A stretch of DNA of 64,000 nt from Halicephalobus mephisto. Its lineage: Eukaryota > Nematoda > Chromadorea > Rhabditida > Panagrolaimidae. Positions 48,701 to 60,530 of the stretch are shown piece after piece. The number at the start of each line of letters is the position of its first letter. The stretch's first letter is position 1. The DNA lies in assembly GCA_009193035.1 (NCBI GenBank), contig SWDT01000104.1, positions 62,001-126,000 on the forward strand, read 5' to 3'. The notes under the pieces were generated by a model. That model did not search any database, was not told the origin of the DNA, and was given only the letters and a program-made list of their open reading frames with translations. The translations under genes were made by a program, and so were the position numbers.

Positions 48701-49458
48701 TTTTCTCATATATAAATTTGGGGAATTTTCCATATATAAATTTAGAAAGTTTTTTGTTTTTTATAGTTTTTAACAATTAATACTCAAGAAATTTTAAAAT
48801 AATATTTGCTTTGAGTTTTATAATGGTATCATGAAAAACTATATTTTTGAGAATAATTTTGGTTTTTAGTTATGGTTCTTTGAGTATTTATTAGTATTTT
48901 CATATATAGCTGTGAATTTTCGGAGTTTGTGCCTTGTTTTTTTGATTTGGAAGTTTATAGATATGTTCAATTTCAGTCCATTTCTGAAAAATTAAATATG
49001 ATTAGGAAATAACTACTGTGCAAAATTGTAGAATACATTGGTTTTTAAAAGTTTTAGGAATTTGTAGTGGAATTATTTTACAAAAAGTTTATTTCGTTTT
49101 TTTTACAATAATATGATAATTGTTTTAGCTTACGATATTCCGACAATTCGTTCAAGATAGTAGAGAAAATCCAAAAAGACGACATGAAGTGAAATTGGTT
49201 TTTGATAATTATCTCAAAAGGCTTTCGATTATATGTAAAGCGATATCGGGAGATCCTCGTTTGGTGAAACAATTGCCATTGATTATTTCGAATTGTCTGA
49301 CTGGAGAAAGAGAACCAAATCTTCCGACGTATCATCTTTTGGCTGGATGTGATGAGGAAGGTCTGTCTTTTTTGGCGACAAATCTTCCGTCGGAACAGAA
49401 AAGAAGATTTGCTATCACTTTTCCGAACTTTATTGCCAAAAATAAATTTACTGGTTGA
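45741..49458 (+). CDS. URB2: Probable URB2/NPA2-like ribosome biogenesis protein (915 aa)
   Basis: Six exons: 45741-45786, 45831-46056, 46179-46428, 46472-47512, 47816-48670 and 49129-49458. The protein is almost entirely helical, with HEAT-like pattern and no enzyme motif. The C-terminal ~90 residues match the Urb2 C-terminal domain pattern: a helical lead (VKLVFDNYLKRLSIICKAI), then LLAGCDEEGLSFLATNLP, and an ending aromatic/basic NFIAKNKFTG like the family's final YKKHGKYxG. Urb2 proteins act in the nucleolus in early 60S ribosomal subunit assembly. The length is shorter than yeast (1174) or human (about 1524), and the middle is highly diverged. The alternative is another HEAT-repeat protein. 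AATAAA follows the stop at about 49498. Confidence 0.6.
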
Positions 49459-49804
49459 ATTTGTTTTTATATTTTTTTGTTGAGTTTGAAGAAATTTAAT
49501 AAATGTTTAGAATTTTAGAATTTTTTGGAATTTGACAGAAAAATTTTGAAGATTTCTGAAATCTAATATGATATTTTTTAATTTTTCTAGAATTTTTGGG
49601 ACTTTTTATAATTGAATTTTTTTAAATTAAAAAAAATAAAAAATTTTAAATTTAATATTTTTTAAAATATGTTAGGATTTTTTTTCTCAAAATATTTTCG
49701 CAAAAAAATTTTTTTAAATGATATTTTAGTTTTTAAAAAACGATTCATTTTTGAAAATTGATATTTTTGATTTTTATAAAAAAAATCGATCATTTCCTGA
49801 GGCA

Positions 49805-50356
49805 ATGAAATCAAAATTTTTCTGTTGTTCTACAGTAACCTGGATAAAAGTTTTGTACAGTACCGTATCCTTGAGTTATTACTGTATTTCGTTTTACATA
49901 TGGTACTGTAATTTTATTTTTGAAAAATTTCCGATTTATTTTTGGTTTTATTTATTTCTTACAAATCTTACTGTAATTGCTACTTTGTTATTTTGGAAAA
50001 AAAAATTTTTATTTTTATTAGTGATTATAAATGTAAGTTTTTATTTAAAAAAAATTAAAAATACAGTAATTTAGGAAGTAATTTTGGGATTCATCGTCGC
50101 TGAAATCGTCTTCAGATTTTTCATTTTCGAAAATTACCGTAATCATAAATTTGATAAAAATTTAAATTTTAATAAAAAAATTTTTTTCGTTGAAATTTTA
50201 ATAAATTTTTTAAATTTGTTTTTTATAATTTTAATAAATTTTTTATTTTTTTTTAAATTAAAAAAATTCAAAAATTTCGAAATCGATCCAGTCAAGACCA
50301 AAATTCAAAAAAATCACCAAATTTCTCAAAACAAAAATTTCGTTCAAAATATTTGA
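49805..50356 (+). CDS. Small four-helix membrane protein (169 aa), unknown
   Basis: Two exons, 49805-50032 and 50075-50356, joined at GTAAGT/TTTAG in phase 0. After a short cytosolic start with a CC pair (KSKFFCCSTVTW) four hydrophobic segments follow: about residues 18-35, 40-58, 60-90 across the splice, and 115-135 (NLFFIILINFLFFF). The C-terminus is Lys/Asn/Gln-rich. The topology resembles small tetraspan or LAPTM-like proteins of nematodes, but no signature confirms this. The frame could extend upstream without an ATG. The A/T bias of the second exon makes the end less certain. Confidence 0.6.
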
Positions 50357-50466
50357 AAATATTGTAATTTTTGTGGAATAAATAAATTTTTTTCTTTTAA
50401 TATTTCGTACATAATGGAAAATTTTAAACATAAAATGGTCGTTTTTGAAGATTCCTGGCTAGTGAC

Positions 50467-50735
50467 CTCCGGAACAGACTACATAGTTTGCTGAAGATGG
50501 AGGATTCGGAAGATCTGTGGGATGTTCTGAAATTTTAGAGTCACGTGGATATTGATTTTCAGTTCCCTGTCTCAACTGGAAAGTTGTAAAAGTTCGCGTC
50601 GAGACAATTTTTAGGATTTTCTAAGAAAATCTTTTATTTTTAATAATATTTGATTTAGAATTCAATTCCTAATTTTAGAACTTTCTAAAAAAAATAAAAT
50701 GTAATTCCGTCAATTTCGGTCTTAGCTGGAAAATT
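50467..50735. repeat. ~270-bp direct duplication, copy 1
   Basis: Nearly identical to 56158-56430 in the same orientation, 5.7 kb apart (begins CTCCGGAACAGACTACATAG). The left 100 bp is open on the minus strand in both copies (EHPTDLPNPPSSANYVVCSG), and the right part belongs to the GTCTCAACTGGAAAGTTG repeat family. It may be a duplicated exon edge or a dispersed repeat. Confidence 0.8.
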
Positions 50736-50989
50736 CTAAAAAATTTTTAATGCGATTTTCGCAAAAAGTTTCTGTTTTTATAACAACGTAATGTGGCATT
50801 CTGACACTCATGGCAGGACTAAATTAAAAACATCAATGAAGCCTTTTCTAAGGTGTGAAATTTAAAATTCAGCGCTACATTGACACTAATATTTCAGTCG
50901 AGATTTCTTGTCGAATTCAAAATTATCATTGAAATTTGAAAAATAAACTTCAAGAATTTTGCATATATGTAAATTTCATTTATTTTAAT

Positions 50990-51944
50990 TTCCGTTAGCG
51001 GTATATAAATACCATTTGCAGTTCACTTTCATTCTCCCACCGCTTCCAGTCAGAGCTGTTGATTTTGAAAATCAAGAGATTCGAAATTGATAACTCTTCT
51101 CCCAACTCCTTATTTTACCTTTTTTCGGTTATTTCGCCCTAAAAATACAGTATATATTAGGCTATTTGCCGCATATTTGATGTAGTATACTGGCTCAACC
51201 ACCACTCAAATCTCTTCAAATTATACTTTACTAACATTTTCTCATCTACATGGCCATTTCGCTAGAACGGAATCTAGTTACAGATCGCAGCTTGGGCCCT
51301 ATTTTCCGCATAATGCATATAAAGAGTATAATATCGATCTAAGATAGGTGCTCTACCGTAGTGTCTGGCTTCTTAAACTCGACTAAACGTGGAAACCGCT
51401 GTCTAGTACACACGTACTTATTTATTTTTTACATTTAAATCTCCTCTTTTATATTCTTGGCATCCAAATGCGAGATAGGATGGAGATGAGAGAAGGTCGA
51501 ACATAGTGCGACCCACCTTATAACTAAAATCCGTCAAATTTCACTAAATAATTTGAAATTCCGTCATTTTCGATTTTTTCCCAAACATTCTTGTTCACCG
51601 CGTTTTGATATCCTCTTATATTTCCCTTCTTGTAATTATTTTATTTATTAAACAAGCGAATTTTTTTACGAATATTAACAGCATAATTTTCAGACAAATG
51701 CAGAGTAAGATGACCCTGTGAAAAATTCACTTCGAGGGTTCCCGGCGTGAAAAATTAAAACTTTCATGTTAACGCTAGGTCGTCTCATTGTGCAAATGTC
51801 AGGAACGCGAGCAATAGTGGAGACCCGAGTCTAGTTTTCCTTTTTTTAAATGAGTTTTTTCGGAAAGATGACTTGAGATTATATAATAAAATCTTTTTAA
51901 GGTCTTTCAAGAACTATTCATAACACTAATTTACCGACATTGCA
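50990..51944. other. Intergenic with promoter-like TATA sequences
   Basis: GGTATATAAATACC at about 51000 is a strong TATA-box match, with TTGCAGTTCAC about 15-25 bp downstream resembling an initiator; a second CATATAAAG lies near 51317. 51020-51860 is less A/T-rich than the flanks but has no sustained frame. It may be the upstream region of the protease-like gene or an old element terminus. Confidence 0.4.
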
Positions 51945-52665
51945 ATGGAAGTGCAGCAGAAAGATGGTAACTTTGTTTTATTTGATTATACATTTGGTAA
52001 ATTTTATTTAGGAGGTGGAAGAATTATGGAGATGTGGAAACATCGTGTCTTCTGCATCATGGGGAAGAAGCTGAACGATTCTGGTGTTCTCGTCAATAAT
52101 AAGAGAATCTTGACCGCTGCTCATCTCGGCTTTACTCTCAATGAAGTTTACAACATATTCGGAACAAATAATCGCCAGTTTTCCGTCAAATGCTGCTACA
52201 TCTCAAATAAACTTGACTTTGCAGTTCTCCAATCAGATGATTTAGAGGATATATCCTTCCGTCGTAATAATTTTTCTCTGGGACGCTAATATTTTATTTT
52301 GGTAAGTCTTTAATTAAAATATATAATATATTCATTTATATTACTTTGTGAAATTTCCGATTACATTCAATTGATTTAGTGACCAAAATTTAGTGAATTA
52401 AATTTATAACCATTTGATAACGATTTATATTTAGGGATATCCACATTCTTCGGACAGACCTTCTCCAGCAATCATGAATGGTTTAGTCGAAAGTCTTCAT
52501 TCAGACTCGATTCATTATATTGGGATACCCGGTGCAAGAGCTGGCTATTCTGGAGGACCTGTTATTAACAAATCCGATGGTTTATCCGGAATTTTGCTTG
52601 AGGGAATTCACGAAATGACCACAGAAAGTACTTTATCGAACGTTTTCAAAGCAATTACAATATAA
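51945..52665 (+). pseudogene. Trypsin-fold serine protease, interrupted by one in-frame stop
   Basis: Exons: 51945-51966, 52012-about 52301 and 52435-52665 (45- and about 133-bp introns). The fold is chymotrypsin/S1-like, with the expected triad neighbourhoods: His in RILTAAHLG, Asp in NKLDFAVLQ and Ser in ARAGYSGGPVINKSDGLSG. All phases agree, but a TAA at about 52287-52289 interrupts exon 2 four codons before its GTAAGT donor; downstream the frame continues to YFIL and GYPHSSDRPSP, as in intact relatives. No signal peptide is seen, so it would be intracellular, like FAM111- or Deg-type trypsin domains. The options are a young pseudogene, a sequence error, an alternative donor or readthrough. 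Confidence 0.65.
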
Positions 52666-52870
52666 GATTTACAACATTATATATCCAAGCTTGGACTCCT
52701 CTATTGTTCGCTTGCGTTCGCGCATCTCAACCTTTCTGATCATCTTCAGGAAATTCTTCTCTTACTAGGATCATCTTTTTGGTCCTTCTTCTGACTTCGC
52801 TTCTTTCTTTGATGAATGCATCTTAACCGTTTGTAGTTAGATTGCGGCTGGCAAGGCCTGGATCTGCAGT

Positions 52871-52939
52871 CTTCGGTCGGGAATCGAACCCGAGTCTCGT
52901 AACTTTACTGTCACGTATACTACCACTGTACTGCCGAAG
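52871..52939 (-). tRNA. tRNA-like sequence, probable pseudogene
   Basis: On the minus strand a 69-nt stretch folds like a tRNA: acceptor CTTCGG/CCGAAG, D arm GTAC-AGTGGTA-GTAT, anticodon stem CGTGA/TTACG, T arm TCGGG-TTCGATT-CCCGA with a perfect B box (GGTTCGATTCC). Defects: the anticodon loop has 8 nt (CAGTAAAG) and lacks U33, one acceptor pair is missing, and no T-run follows. The D arm and T arm resemble tRNA-Asp. It may be a relic or the head of a tRNA-derived SINE. Confidence 0.4.
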
Positions 52940-54960
52940 TGGATTGACTATATATGGTTTATATTTTCAAGCTTCATGGACACATTAATGAACAAGGAAT
53001 GCTGGATTGTATTCATTTATATATAAAATAATGATAAATTCCAAAAATTTTTTAAAAATAGAGAAGCGCGTGCAACATTGGCGTTCTGTGAATGCCACTT
53101 AGTCGAAAAGTTTAGATGGACGTTTATTCAATTTTTGACTAAGTAACTGCGCACCATTTATACTAACCAGAATATAAATTAATCTAAAAATTATTTAGAA
53201 AATAAAACATCTCCCACCACGAAAGTCCCAGAAAATTACAATAAACAAAATTTTTACCAACTAGAATATAAACTAGCCTAAATTGACATTCGAAAATAAA
53301 ACATCTCCCACTAGGAAAGTCCCTGAAAATTACGATAAACTACTGGTTCATCAATGAGGACGGAATTTGTCCCGAGAACCAATCTTATAATTTAGCAAAA
53401 TCCAACGCAGAGGATTTTGTGATTAAAGTAATTTTTTTTGTTTCCAACGACTGTTACGGATTTATTTTTAAAATAAATTTATAAAGAAAAATCAAAAATT
53501 TCATTTTTTAAATTTTAAACAATTCTGAAAATGTTTTATAAAAAATTAAAACAAAATTTTTAAAATAATTTTTTCATAAAAGTTTTAAAATTAATTTTTT
53601 TTTAATTTTCCCTTTTTTATAAAAAATTAAGTTTTATAAAAATTTTTAATTTTTTTAAATAATTTTTTTATAAAATCAACTTTCACGAAAAACTAAAAAT
53701 CCGATAATGAGGATTATTGTTCTTTTTAATTTTATTTAAAATTTATTTAATTTTTTTTCAAAAAAAAGTTTAAAATAGAAAATTAATAATTTAATTTTTT
53801 TATGTTTTATTGCTTTTGGAAATTTTTTAAATTTATTAAAAAAATTCTGTAATTAAGATTATTTTTTCTGTTTTCACTTACAATTTAAAAATAATTCACT
53901 GAAAAATGAAAATTTTTTTATTTTTAAATTAAAAATTTTTTAATGAAATTTTAATAAAAACTTTATTAAAAAATCTATTTAAAAAATAAAAAAACTTTAA
54001 ATTAAAAACTTTTTAATAAAATTTTTTTTATTTTTAAATTAAAAATTTTCAAAATAAAATTTTAATAAAAACTTTATAAAAAAATCTAAATTTTGAAATA
54101 AAAAATGTATTAAAAAAATTGAAAATTTTTTATTTAAAAATAATTTACTGTAAAATAAAATTGTTTTATTTTCAAATTAAAAACAAATTTTTCATTATGT
54201 AAATTAATAAATTCTAATAAGTTAAAAATTGAAATTTTTTTATTTTCATGATTATTAAAAATTTATTTTTTGTAAAAAAATATTGTGGAAGAAATATGGC
54301 AATTTCGTAATTAAAGTTGTTTTTCTATTTTCTATTATTGAAAATTTATTTTTCTGATGTAAGTTGCTTTAGAAAATTTCAGTCCTGAGGTCGTGATGTA
54401 GATTGTTTTCTTCGTTCCTTACTGTAATTACAAACCTATTTTTTGTGACGTAAAATTACTTCAAAAATCCAATATAGTAATTTTGAAATTAGAATTTTTA
54501 TGTTTTTAAATAATTATTGTAAATTTATTTTCTGTAAATTTTTTGGAAGAATCTAATGTTAATAGATCTTAGTTTAAATCGTTTTTTTGTTCCTTACTGT
54601 AATTTGGAATTTATTTTTTACAATTTAAAATTACTGAAAATTTAACATTTTCGTGGTCCACGTAATTCTACCGTAACCTGACGAGGAAATAGTTCTTTTT
54701 AGTTATTCTAGTACAGTAAGATTACAGTACAATATAGATGCCCTAAACCTCAGGAAACAATGGATTAATGTGTAAAATAAACATTACAAATAAAGCACAA
54801 GAGAAACTTAAAAAAGAACATCTGTACGACAGTTGCCCTCTATTTCGTAATATTTATCTCATTTGTTTTTTTTTTATATTACTTTTTTAATAATTAAATT
54901 AACTTAATATTTTAAATAAGAAAAAATTAATTTTAAAACATTTCGAAATTAGTGAAAATT
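52940..54960. other. Intergenic low-complexity DNA
   Basis: 53210-53330 holds two copies of ACATCTCCCACYAGGAAAGT-type sequence (core CACGAAAGTCCC). 53440-54260 is nearly pure A/T, and 54290-54620 carries the GTAGATTGTTTTC family of 3.9-4.6 kb. No gene is seen. Confidence 0.6.
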
Positions 54961-54974
54961 AAAAAAAAAGAAAA

Positions 54975-55150
54975 ATAAGGAGCAAATGCCGCAGGGGAAG
55001 CAACTGTCGAACAGCCAACAAGGATATTTGTTTTTTGCCAGGTAGTGGTGGGGGTTTTGACGGGTTCCTTGAACACTGAGGGTCGGGGCCTCGAGGACGG
55101 ACTTCTACGGCCTTCGGGAATCTCGTGTTTCGTAACAAATACGGTAATTT
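54975..55150 (-). other. Exon-like G/C-rich island
   Basis: Open on the minus strand in two frames, one reading KHEIPEGRRSPSSRPRPSVF then KEPVKTPTTTW. The Pro/Arg/Ser composition resembles a disordered protein tail. No ATG with acceptor is present, and the splice edges are unclear. Confidence 0.25.
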
Positions 55151-55479
55151 TAAAACCAAAATTATTTTTAAATTATTAAAAAAATTTTCTACTGTAAGGT
55201 AAAATTATTAAAAAACTAGAATTTTCCCCAAAAAATTATTTTTTACTTTTATAAAATTCTAATGTAAAAAATTTATAATTAAAATTGTTTCCTCGTCCCC
55301 TACGGCTGTTAAGGAATTATTTCCTATGAGATAAGCCTATTATGAGACTACTTCACCTATTGAGTCTTAGAGGAAGCTTGGGCCACGTCAGAGCTCAGAA
55401 AGGTCCTCAGTCCTTTTCTCTTTAGTCACGCAAAAGTCCCCTGCCTCGAGGTCTGTAAAATAGTCAACAGCAAAATAAA

Positions 55480-55660
55480 AGTCGCAATATGCCCGCAACA
55501 TTAGGGACACATAAATCAAAATTTTCATATTTTTATTTCTGAAAATTTCGAAACTAAAATAAAATCTGCATTTTGTAAAATAGTCATCATCAAAATAAAA
55601 GTCGCAATATGCCCGCAACATTAATGACACAAATCAACATTTTTATATTTTCATTTCTAA
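55480..55660. repeat. Two tandem copies of a ~115-bp unit (GCAATATGCCCGCAACATTA)
   Basis: Units start at about 55453 and 55577 with AAAATAGTCAACAGCAAAAT-like sequence and share AAAAGTCGCAATATGCCCGC. Related in reverse orientation to the GCGAGCAAGTTGC array at 36.7 kb. Confidence 0.75.
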
Positions 55661-56157
55661 AAATTTCGAAATAAAAGTAAAATCTGAATTCTACTAGCAA
55701 AATTTTCTCAGCTTATGTAATTATTGTTTAAAAATTAATTTTAATTTCAAATTTACTATAGATTTCTTCACTGACCATAATTTTTGTTTTTAAATTTCTG
55801 ATTTTTTGCATATGGATTTTCTCGATTGAAATCCCATCTTAAAGGTCTGAGGATGATGTGCTAATCTCAGCTATGAGATTTTCGAAATGGATTTGTAAAA
55901 AGAAAAATTTTATTAAAATTTTTTAATTTTTCTTCTTTTTGGCATTGTGTCACAAATGCCATAAAACCCATGTTCTTTATTGATTTACAGTAACCATATA
56001 GATGTAAAAAGTTTTTTATCTTCTTAATCCAAGACGGATAATCCTGGCCCAACTTTGGTATTCAGTCAATACATCCAGCAACTGCGGATTATTGAAGTCA
56101 AACTTCTTTTTTGAAAGTAAACCATTTCGTTTTCGGTTGAATTACTTGTTTTACGGT
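55661..56157 (-). other. Open stretches between repeats, no gene called
   Basis: On the minus strand two overlapping frames are open: one continues from the 56158 duplicate to RSLTSIIRSCWMY, another reads FDFNNPQLLDVLTEYQSW to a stop, followed by AATAAA at about 55977. They are protein-like, but no consistent splice chain joins them. Confidence 0.25.
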
Positions 56158-57720
56158 CTCCGGAACAGACTACATAGTTTGCTGAAGGTGGAGGATTCGG
56201 AAGATCTGTGGGATGTTCTGAAATTTTAGAATCACGTGGATATTGATTTTCAGTTCCCTGTCTCAACTGGAAAGTTGTAAAAGTTCGCGTCGAGACAATT
56301 TTTAGGATTTTCTAAGAAAATCTTTTATTTTTAATAATATTTGATTTAAAATCCAATTCCTAATTTTAGAACTTTCTAGAAAAAATAAAAATGTAATTTC
56401 GTCAATTTCAGTCTCAACTGGAAAGTTGTAAAAGTTCGCGCTGAGATTATTTTTTTTTAGTTTTTATGGTAAACAGTTTTATTTTTCTTAATTTTGTGAT
56501 TCAGAATCCAATTGATGCCTTTAAGACTTGAAAAAATTACGAAAGGATTAATTTCCATAGAGATCGGTCTTAACTGGAAAATTTTCAAACTTCATGTCTA
56601 GACAGTTTTTTAGAATTTTTAAAAAATTAATTTTTACAATTTCGAATTGTTTATATTTTTTGAATTTCGGAAGATTATACAAAAATTAAATTTTTATTTT
56701 CTGGTCCTAACTGGAAAATTTTTAAAATAGTTTTTTTTTTATTTTTAAAAAATTAATTTTTACAATTTCGAATTTTTTTAAATTTACATAAAAATTAAAT
56801 TTTTATTTTTTGGTCCTAATTAAAAAATCTTTAAAATAGTTTTTTTTTATTTTTTTAAAAGTAATTTTTACAATTTTGAATTAAGTTTTTTTTTTTTGAA
56901 TTTTATAAAATTGCGTAAAAATTAAATTTTTATTTTTTGGTCCTAATTAAAAATTTTCAAAATTCGTGTTCAGACATTTTTCTAAAATTTGATGAGAAAT
57001 ATTTTTATTTTTTACAAAATTATGACTAAAAATTTGCTTTGAAACAATTTTCCAAAATTTTTTTTGTAATAACATGATTGAGAGCCTAATTGACGCTTTT
57101 GAAATCTTCTAGAACCACATAAATTTGATATTTCATAATTTCCGGTCTTGACTGGAAAACTCAGAAAATTTTTCCGAACAATTTTCTAAAAATTTATTTT
57201 TTTTATAAAAATATAACTAAAAATTTCAATTTTCGGTCTTCATTGGAAAATTTTTTGAGACAAGTCTAAAATTTTTAAAATTTAATTTTTTTTATAAAAA
57301 CATAACTAAAAATTTTAATTTTTGGTCTTGATTGGAAAATTTTTCTCGAAACAGATTTTCTAAAATTAAATAATAATTTTTTGTAAAAATATAACTAAAA
57401 ATTTAGATTTTGAAAATTTTTAAAAACAAATTTTTTAAAATTTAAAATTTTTATAAAAATATAACTAAAAATTTCAATTTTTGGTCTTGATTGGAAAATT
57501 TTTAAAAACAAATTTTTTAAAATTTAAAATTTTTAATTATATTTATATAAAAAATAATTTTTGGTCTTGATTGGAAAATTTTTTTGAAATTTATTTCTAG
57601 ACAATTTTTTGAATAGTACGATTTAGAATTTAATTGATGTTTTTCAAACTAAAAAAACATGTAAAAATTAAGTTCCGCGATTTCCGGTCTTGAGCGGAAA
57701 TTCACAGAAATTTAGGTTCA
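56158..57720. repeat. Duplication copy 2 followed by a decayed TTGACTGGAAAATTTT array
   Basis: 56158-56430 is the second copy of the 270-bp duplication. From there to 57720 the unit TTGGTCTTRACTGGAAAATT followed by an A/T tail recurs about ten times, decreasingly conserved. Same family as 7.2-8.5 kb. Confidence 0.75.
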
Positions 57721-59145
57721 GTCATTTTTGCAGAATTTTGTAAAAAAGTTTTCTACACATAATTAAAAATTTGTAAAAAAAAATAATTTTTTACACATAA
57801 TTAAAAATTTTTAAAAAATTTAATTTTTTACAAATAATTAAAAATTTGTAAAAAATAATTTTCTGCAAATAATTAAAAATTTTTCAAAAATATAATTTCT
57901 GAAGTTTTGTTAAATTTTTTTTATAATAATTATATGATTTAGAACTTAATTAATGGTTTTTAAACTTTTAGAAAATCACGTAAATTTAAAATTTGAAATT
58001 TTCGGTCTAAAAAGGGAAATTTATAAAAATTTAGAATTTTTTGAATATTTCTGAAAATTTCTAGAATTATTTGAAATTTTCCGAAATTTTGTAGTTTTTT
58101 GAAACCTAATGAATCTGATTAAAAATTTCTAAAATCATTTAAAATTTTTTGGAATTTTATGAACATAATTGAAAATTTAGAATTTTTTGAATATTTCTGA
58201 AAATTTCTAGAATTATTTGAAATTTTTTGGAACTTTATGAACATAATTGAAAATTTTCCGAATTTTTATAGGTTTCTGAAAATTTCTGAAATCATTCAAA
58301 ATTTTCCGAAATTTTTGAACATAATTGAAAATTTTCTAAAATTATCCGAATTTTTATAGGTTTCTGAAAATTTCTAAAATCATTTAAAATTTTCCGAAAT
58401 TTTTGAACATAATTGAAAATTTCTAAAGCTTTTTGAAAATTTCAAAAAATTTCAAGAATTTAATAGAAGATTCTGAAGCTTTTTGGAATTCCCTGAGAGT
58501 TCACGTTACGACAATTTTTTTCAGAATTTTGTGTAAAACATTTTTGCATTTTATAACAGTCTGATTAAATTTTTATGAAAATTTCTAGAATCTGAGAATT
58601 CATTGAAGAATTTCCGAGATTTTCTGAAACCTTTCGGAATCTCTTAGATTTCTAAAGTTTTCTAAAACCTTCGAGAATTTTTTAGAAAATTTCTGAAACC
58701 TTCGAGAATCTTTTAGAAGATTTCTGCAACCTTCTGAAGCCTTCCAGAATCTCTTAAAAGATTTCTGGAATTTTCTAAAACCTTCGAGAATCTTTTATAA
58801 AATTTCTGAAACCTTCTGAAGCCTTCAGAATCTTTTATAAAATTTCTGAAACCTTCTGAAGCCTTCAGAATCTTTTATAAAATTTCTAAAACTTTCCGAA
58901 GCCTTCCAGAATCTCTTAGAAAATTTCTGAGATTTTCAAAAACCTTTTAGAATCTTTTAGAAGATTTCTGAAACCTTCTGAAGTCTTCTAGAATCTCTTA
59001 GAACTTCTCGGAAATTTTCCGCGATTTGTTAAAGGATTTATGGAGTCTCAAAGGATTTCTGAAATCTTCTAGAATCTTATAAAATTTCTGTAGTCTTCCA
59101 GAATTTTTCAAGGAGCTTCAGAATCTAATAAAAATTTAAAATCAC
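57721..59145. repeat. Decayed arrays; 50-60-bp TTTCTGAAACCTTCTGAAGCC units in the right half
   Basis: 58000-58480 consists of TTTCTGAAAATTTCTAGAAT and TGAACATAATTGAAAATTT units. 58600-59000 holds about eight units of AGAATCTTTTAGAAGATTTC followed by TGAAACCTTCTGAAGCCTTC. Many short GAAnnTTC pairs result. Noncoding. Confidence 0.75.
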
Positions 59146-59364
59146 CTTCTAAAATCGAAATTTGAAAATTTGCGCCGGAATAATTCCATAACGAAATCCG
59201 TCCTTGAGTTTTATCATAGTCACCTGAACTTCGCGTCGGAAGAATGTCGTAAAAAATCCGTTTTTAATTCTCAAAATAATATGATTAAACATTCTTCGCG
59301 AGATTTTGTCGTCAAAAAATCCGTTTTTAATTTTTATAATAACATTTCTAAAGTTTTCTAAATT

Positions 59365-59715
59365 TCAAAAAATCGTGTCAGGACCATTTTATAAATAAAA
59401 TTTATTTTTAAAATAATTATAAATTTTCGAAAAATCGTGTCGGGACCATTTTATAAATAAAATTTATTTTTAAAATAATTATAAAATTTCTGAAAAATTC
59501 TGTCGGGACCATTTTATAGAAAAATTTATTTTTAAAATAATTATAAAATTTCAAAAAATTCTGTCGGAATCATTTTATAAATAAAATTTATTTTTAAAAT
59601 AATTATAAAATTTCTGAAAAATTCTGTCGGGACCACTTTATAAATAAATTTATTTTTAAAATAATTATAAAATTCCGAAAAATCGTGTCGGGACCATTTT
59701 GTGAAGATTTTTTAA
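59365..59715. repeat. ~61-bp tandem array, five to six units
   Basis: Each unit reads TGTCGGGACCATTTTATAAA, then TAAAATTTATTTTTAAAATA, then ATTATAAAATTTCTGAAAAA. Units are over 90% alike by eye. Confidence 0.9.
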
Positions 59716-60530
59716 CTTTTCTAACATGATTTTAGAATTCAGATCTTAAATTTAAAATTTTAAAAATTTTCTTCGAGATAATTTTATAAAAAAACTATTT
59801 TCAATTTTAATAATATTGTAATTAAACATTCGTGTTGAGAAACTTTTCGGAATTTGGCTTCATACATTTTCGGTTTTTTATAATGAGATAACTGCCGTTT
59901 CCGTTTTGTGAAAATGGAAGTTGAGGGTGGAATTTCCCCATTGGCCTCTATCGGTTTTTTCTGAATGCATATCCGAACATTCGAGAAGGCCAGAGGGCAA
60001 ATTCTTTTTTCAAAGACAAAGAGGGGGAGGCTGTTCTAAAAAATTGCACTTTTTAAAAAATCTTCAAAAACGGTCAATTTAAAAAGATTTAAAAAAATTA
60101 ATAAGAAAAATTTTTAAAAAATTAATTTAAAAAATTTTAAATAAAATCAATCTAAAAAGTTTTAAAAAAATTAATTTTAAAAAATTAAAAAAAAATTAAT
60201 TTAAAAAATTTAAAATAAAATTTATAAAAAATTAATTTTAAAAATTTAAAATAAAATTTTAAAAAAATTAATTTAAAAAATTGATTTCTTAAAAAAAATT
60301 TTTTATTTTTGGAAAAAGTTCTTTAAATACAGTAAACCTTTAATTGGAAAATTGTCAGCATGACCTCCGGCGATATTTTAGTTTCTAGGTAGATTGAATT
60401 GTTCCGGAGGCATTTCCTGCTACAATTGTGCTTTGATGTCAAACAAAAATTTTTCAGCAAAAAAAATACATTTTCTACAATTTGCTACAATTTAGCGTCA
60501 TATTCCGGATGTCAATTTGCTTTCGGCATT
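59716..60530. other. Intergenic, A/T-rich
   Basis: A G/C-richer patch at 59890-60035 is followed by an almost pure AAATTTAAAAAATTAATTT array (60050-60310). No coding frame stands out. Confidence 0.5.

Noticed and set aside
50467..56430. Direct repeats as LTRs of a 5.7-kb retrotransposon
   Set aside because: No gag or pol between them, no TG...CA ends or primer-binding site seen; part of the repeat belongs to a dispersed tandem family.
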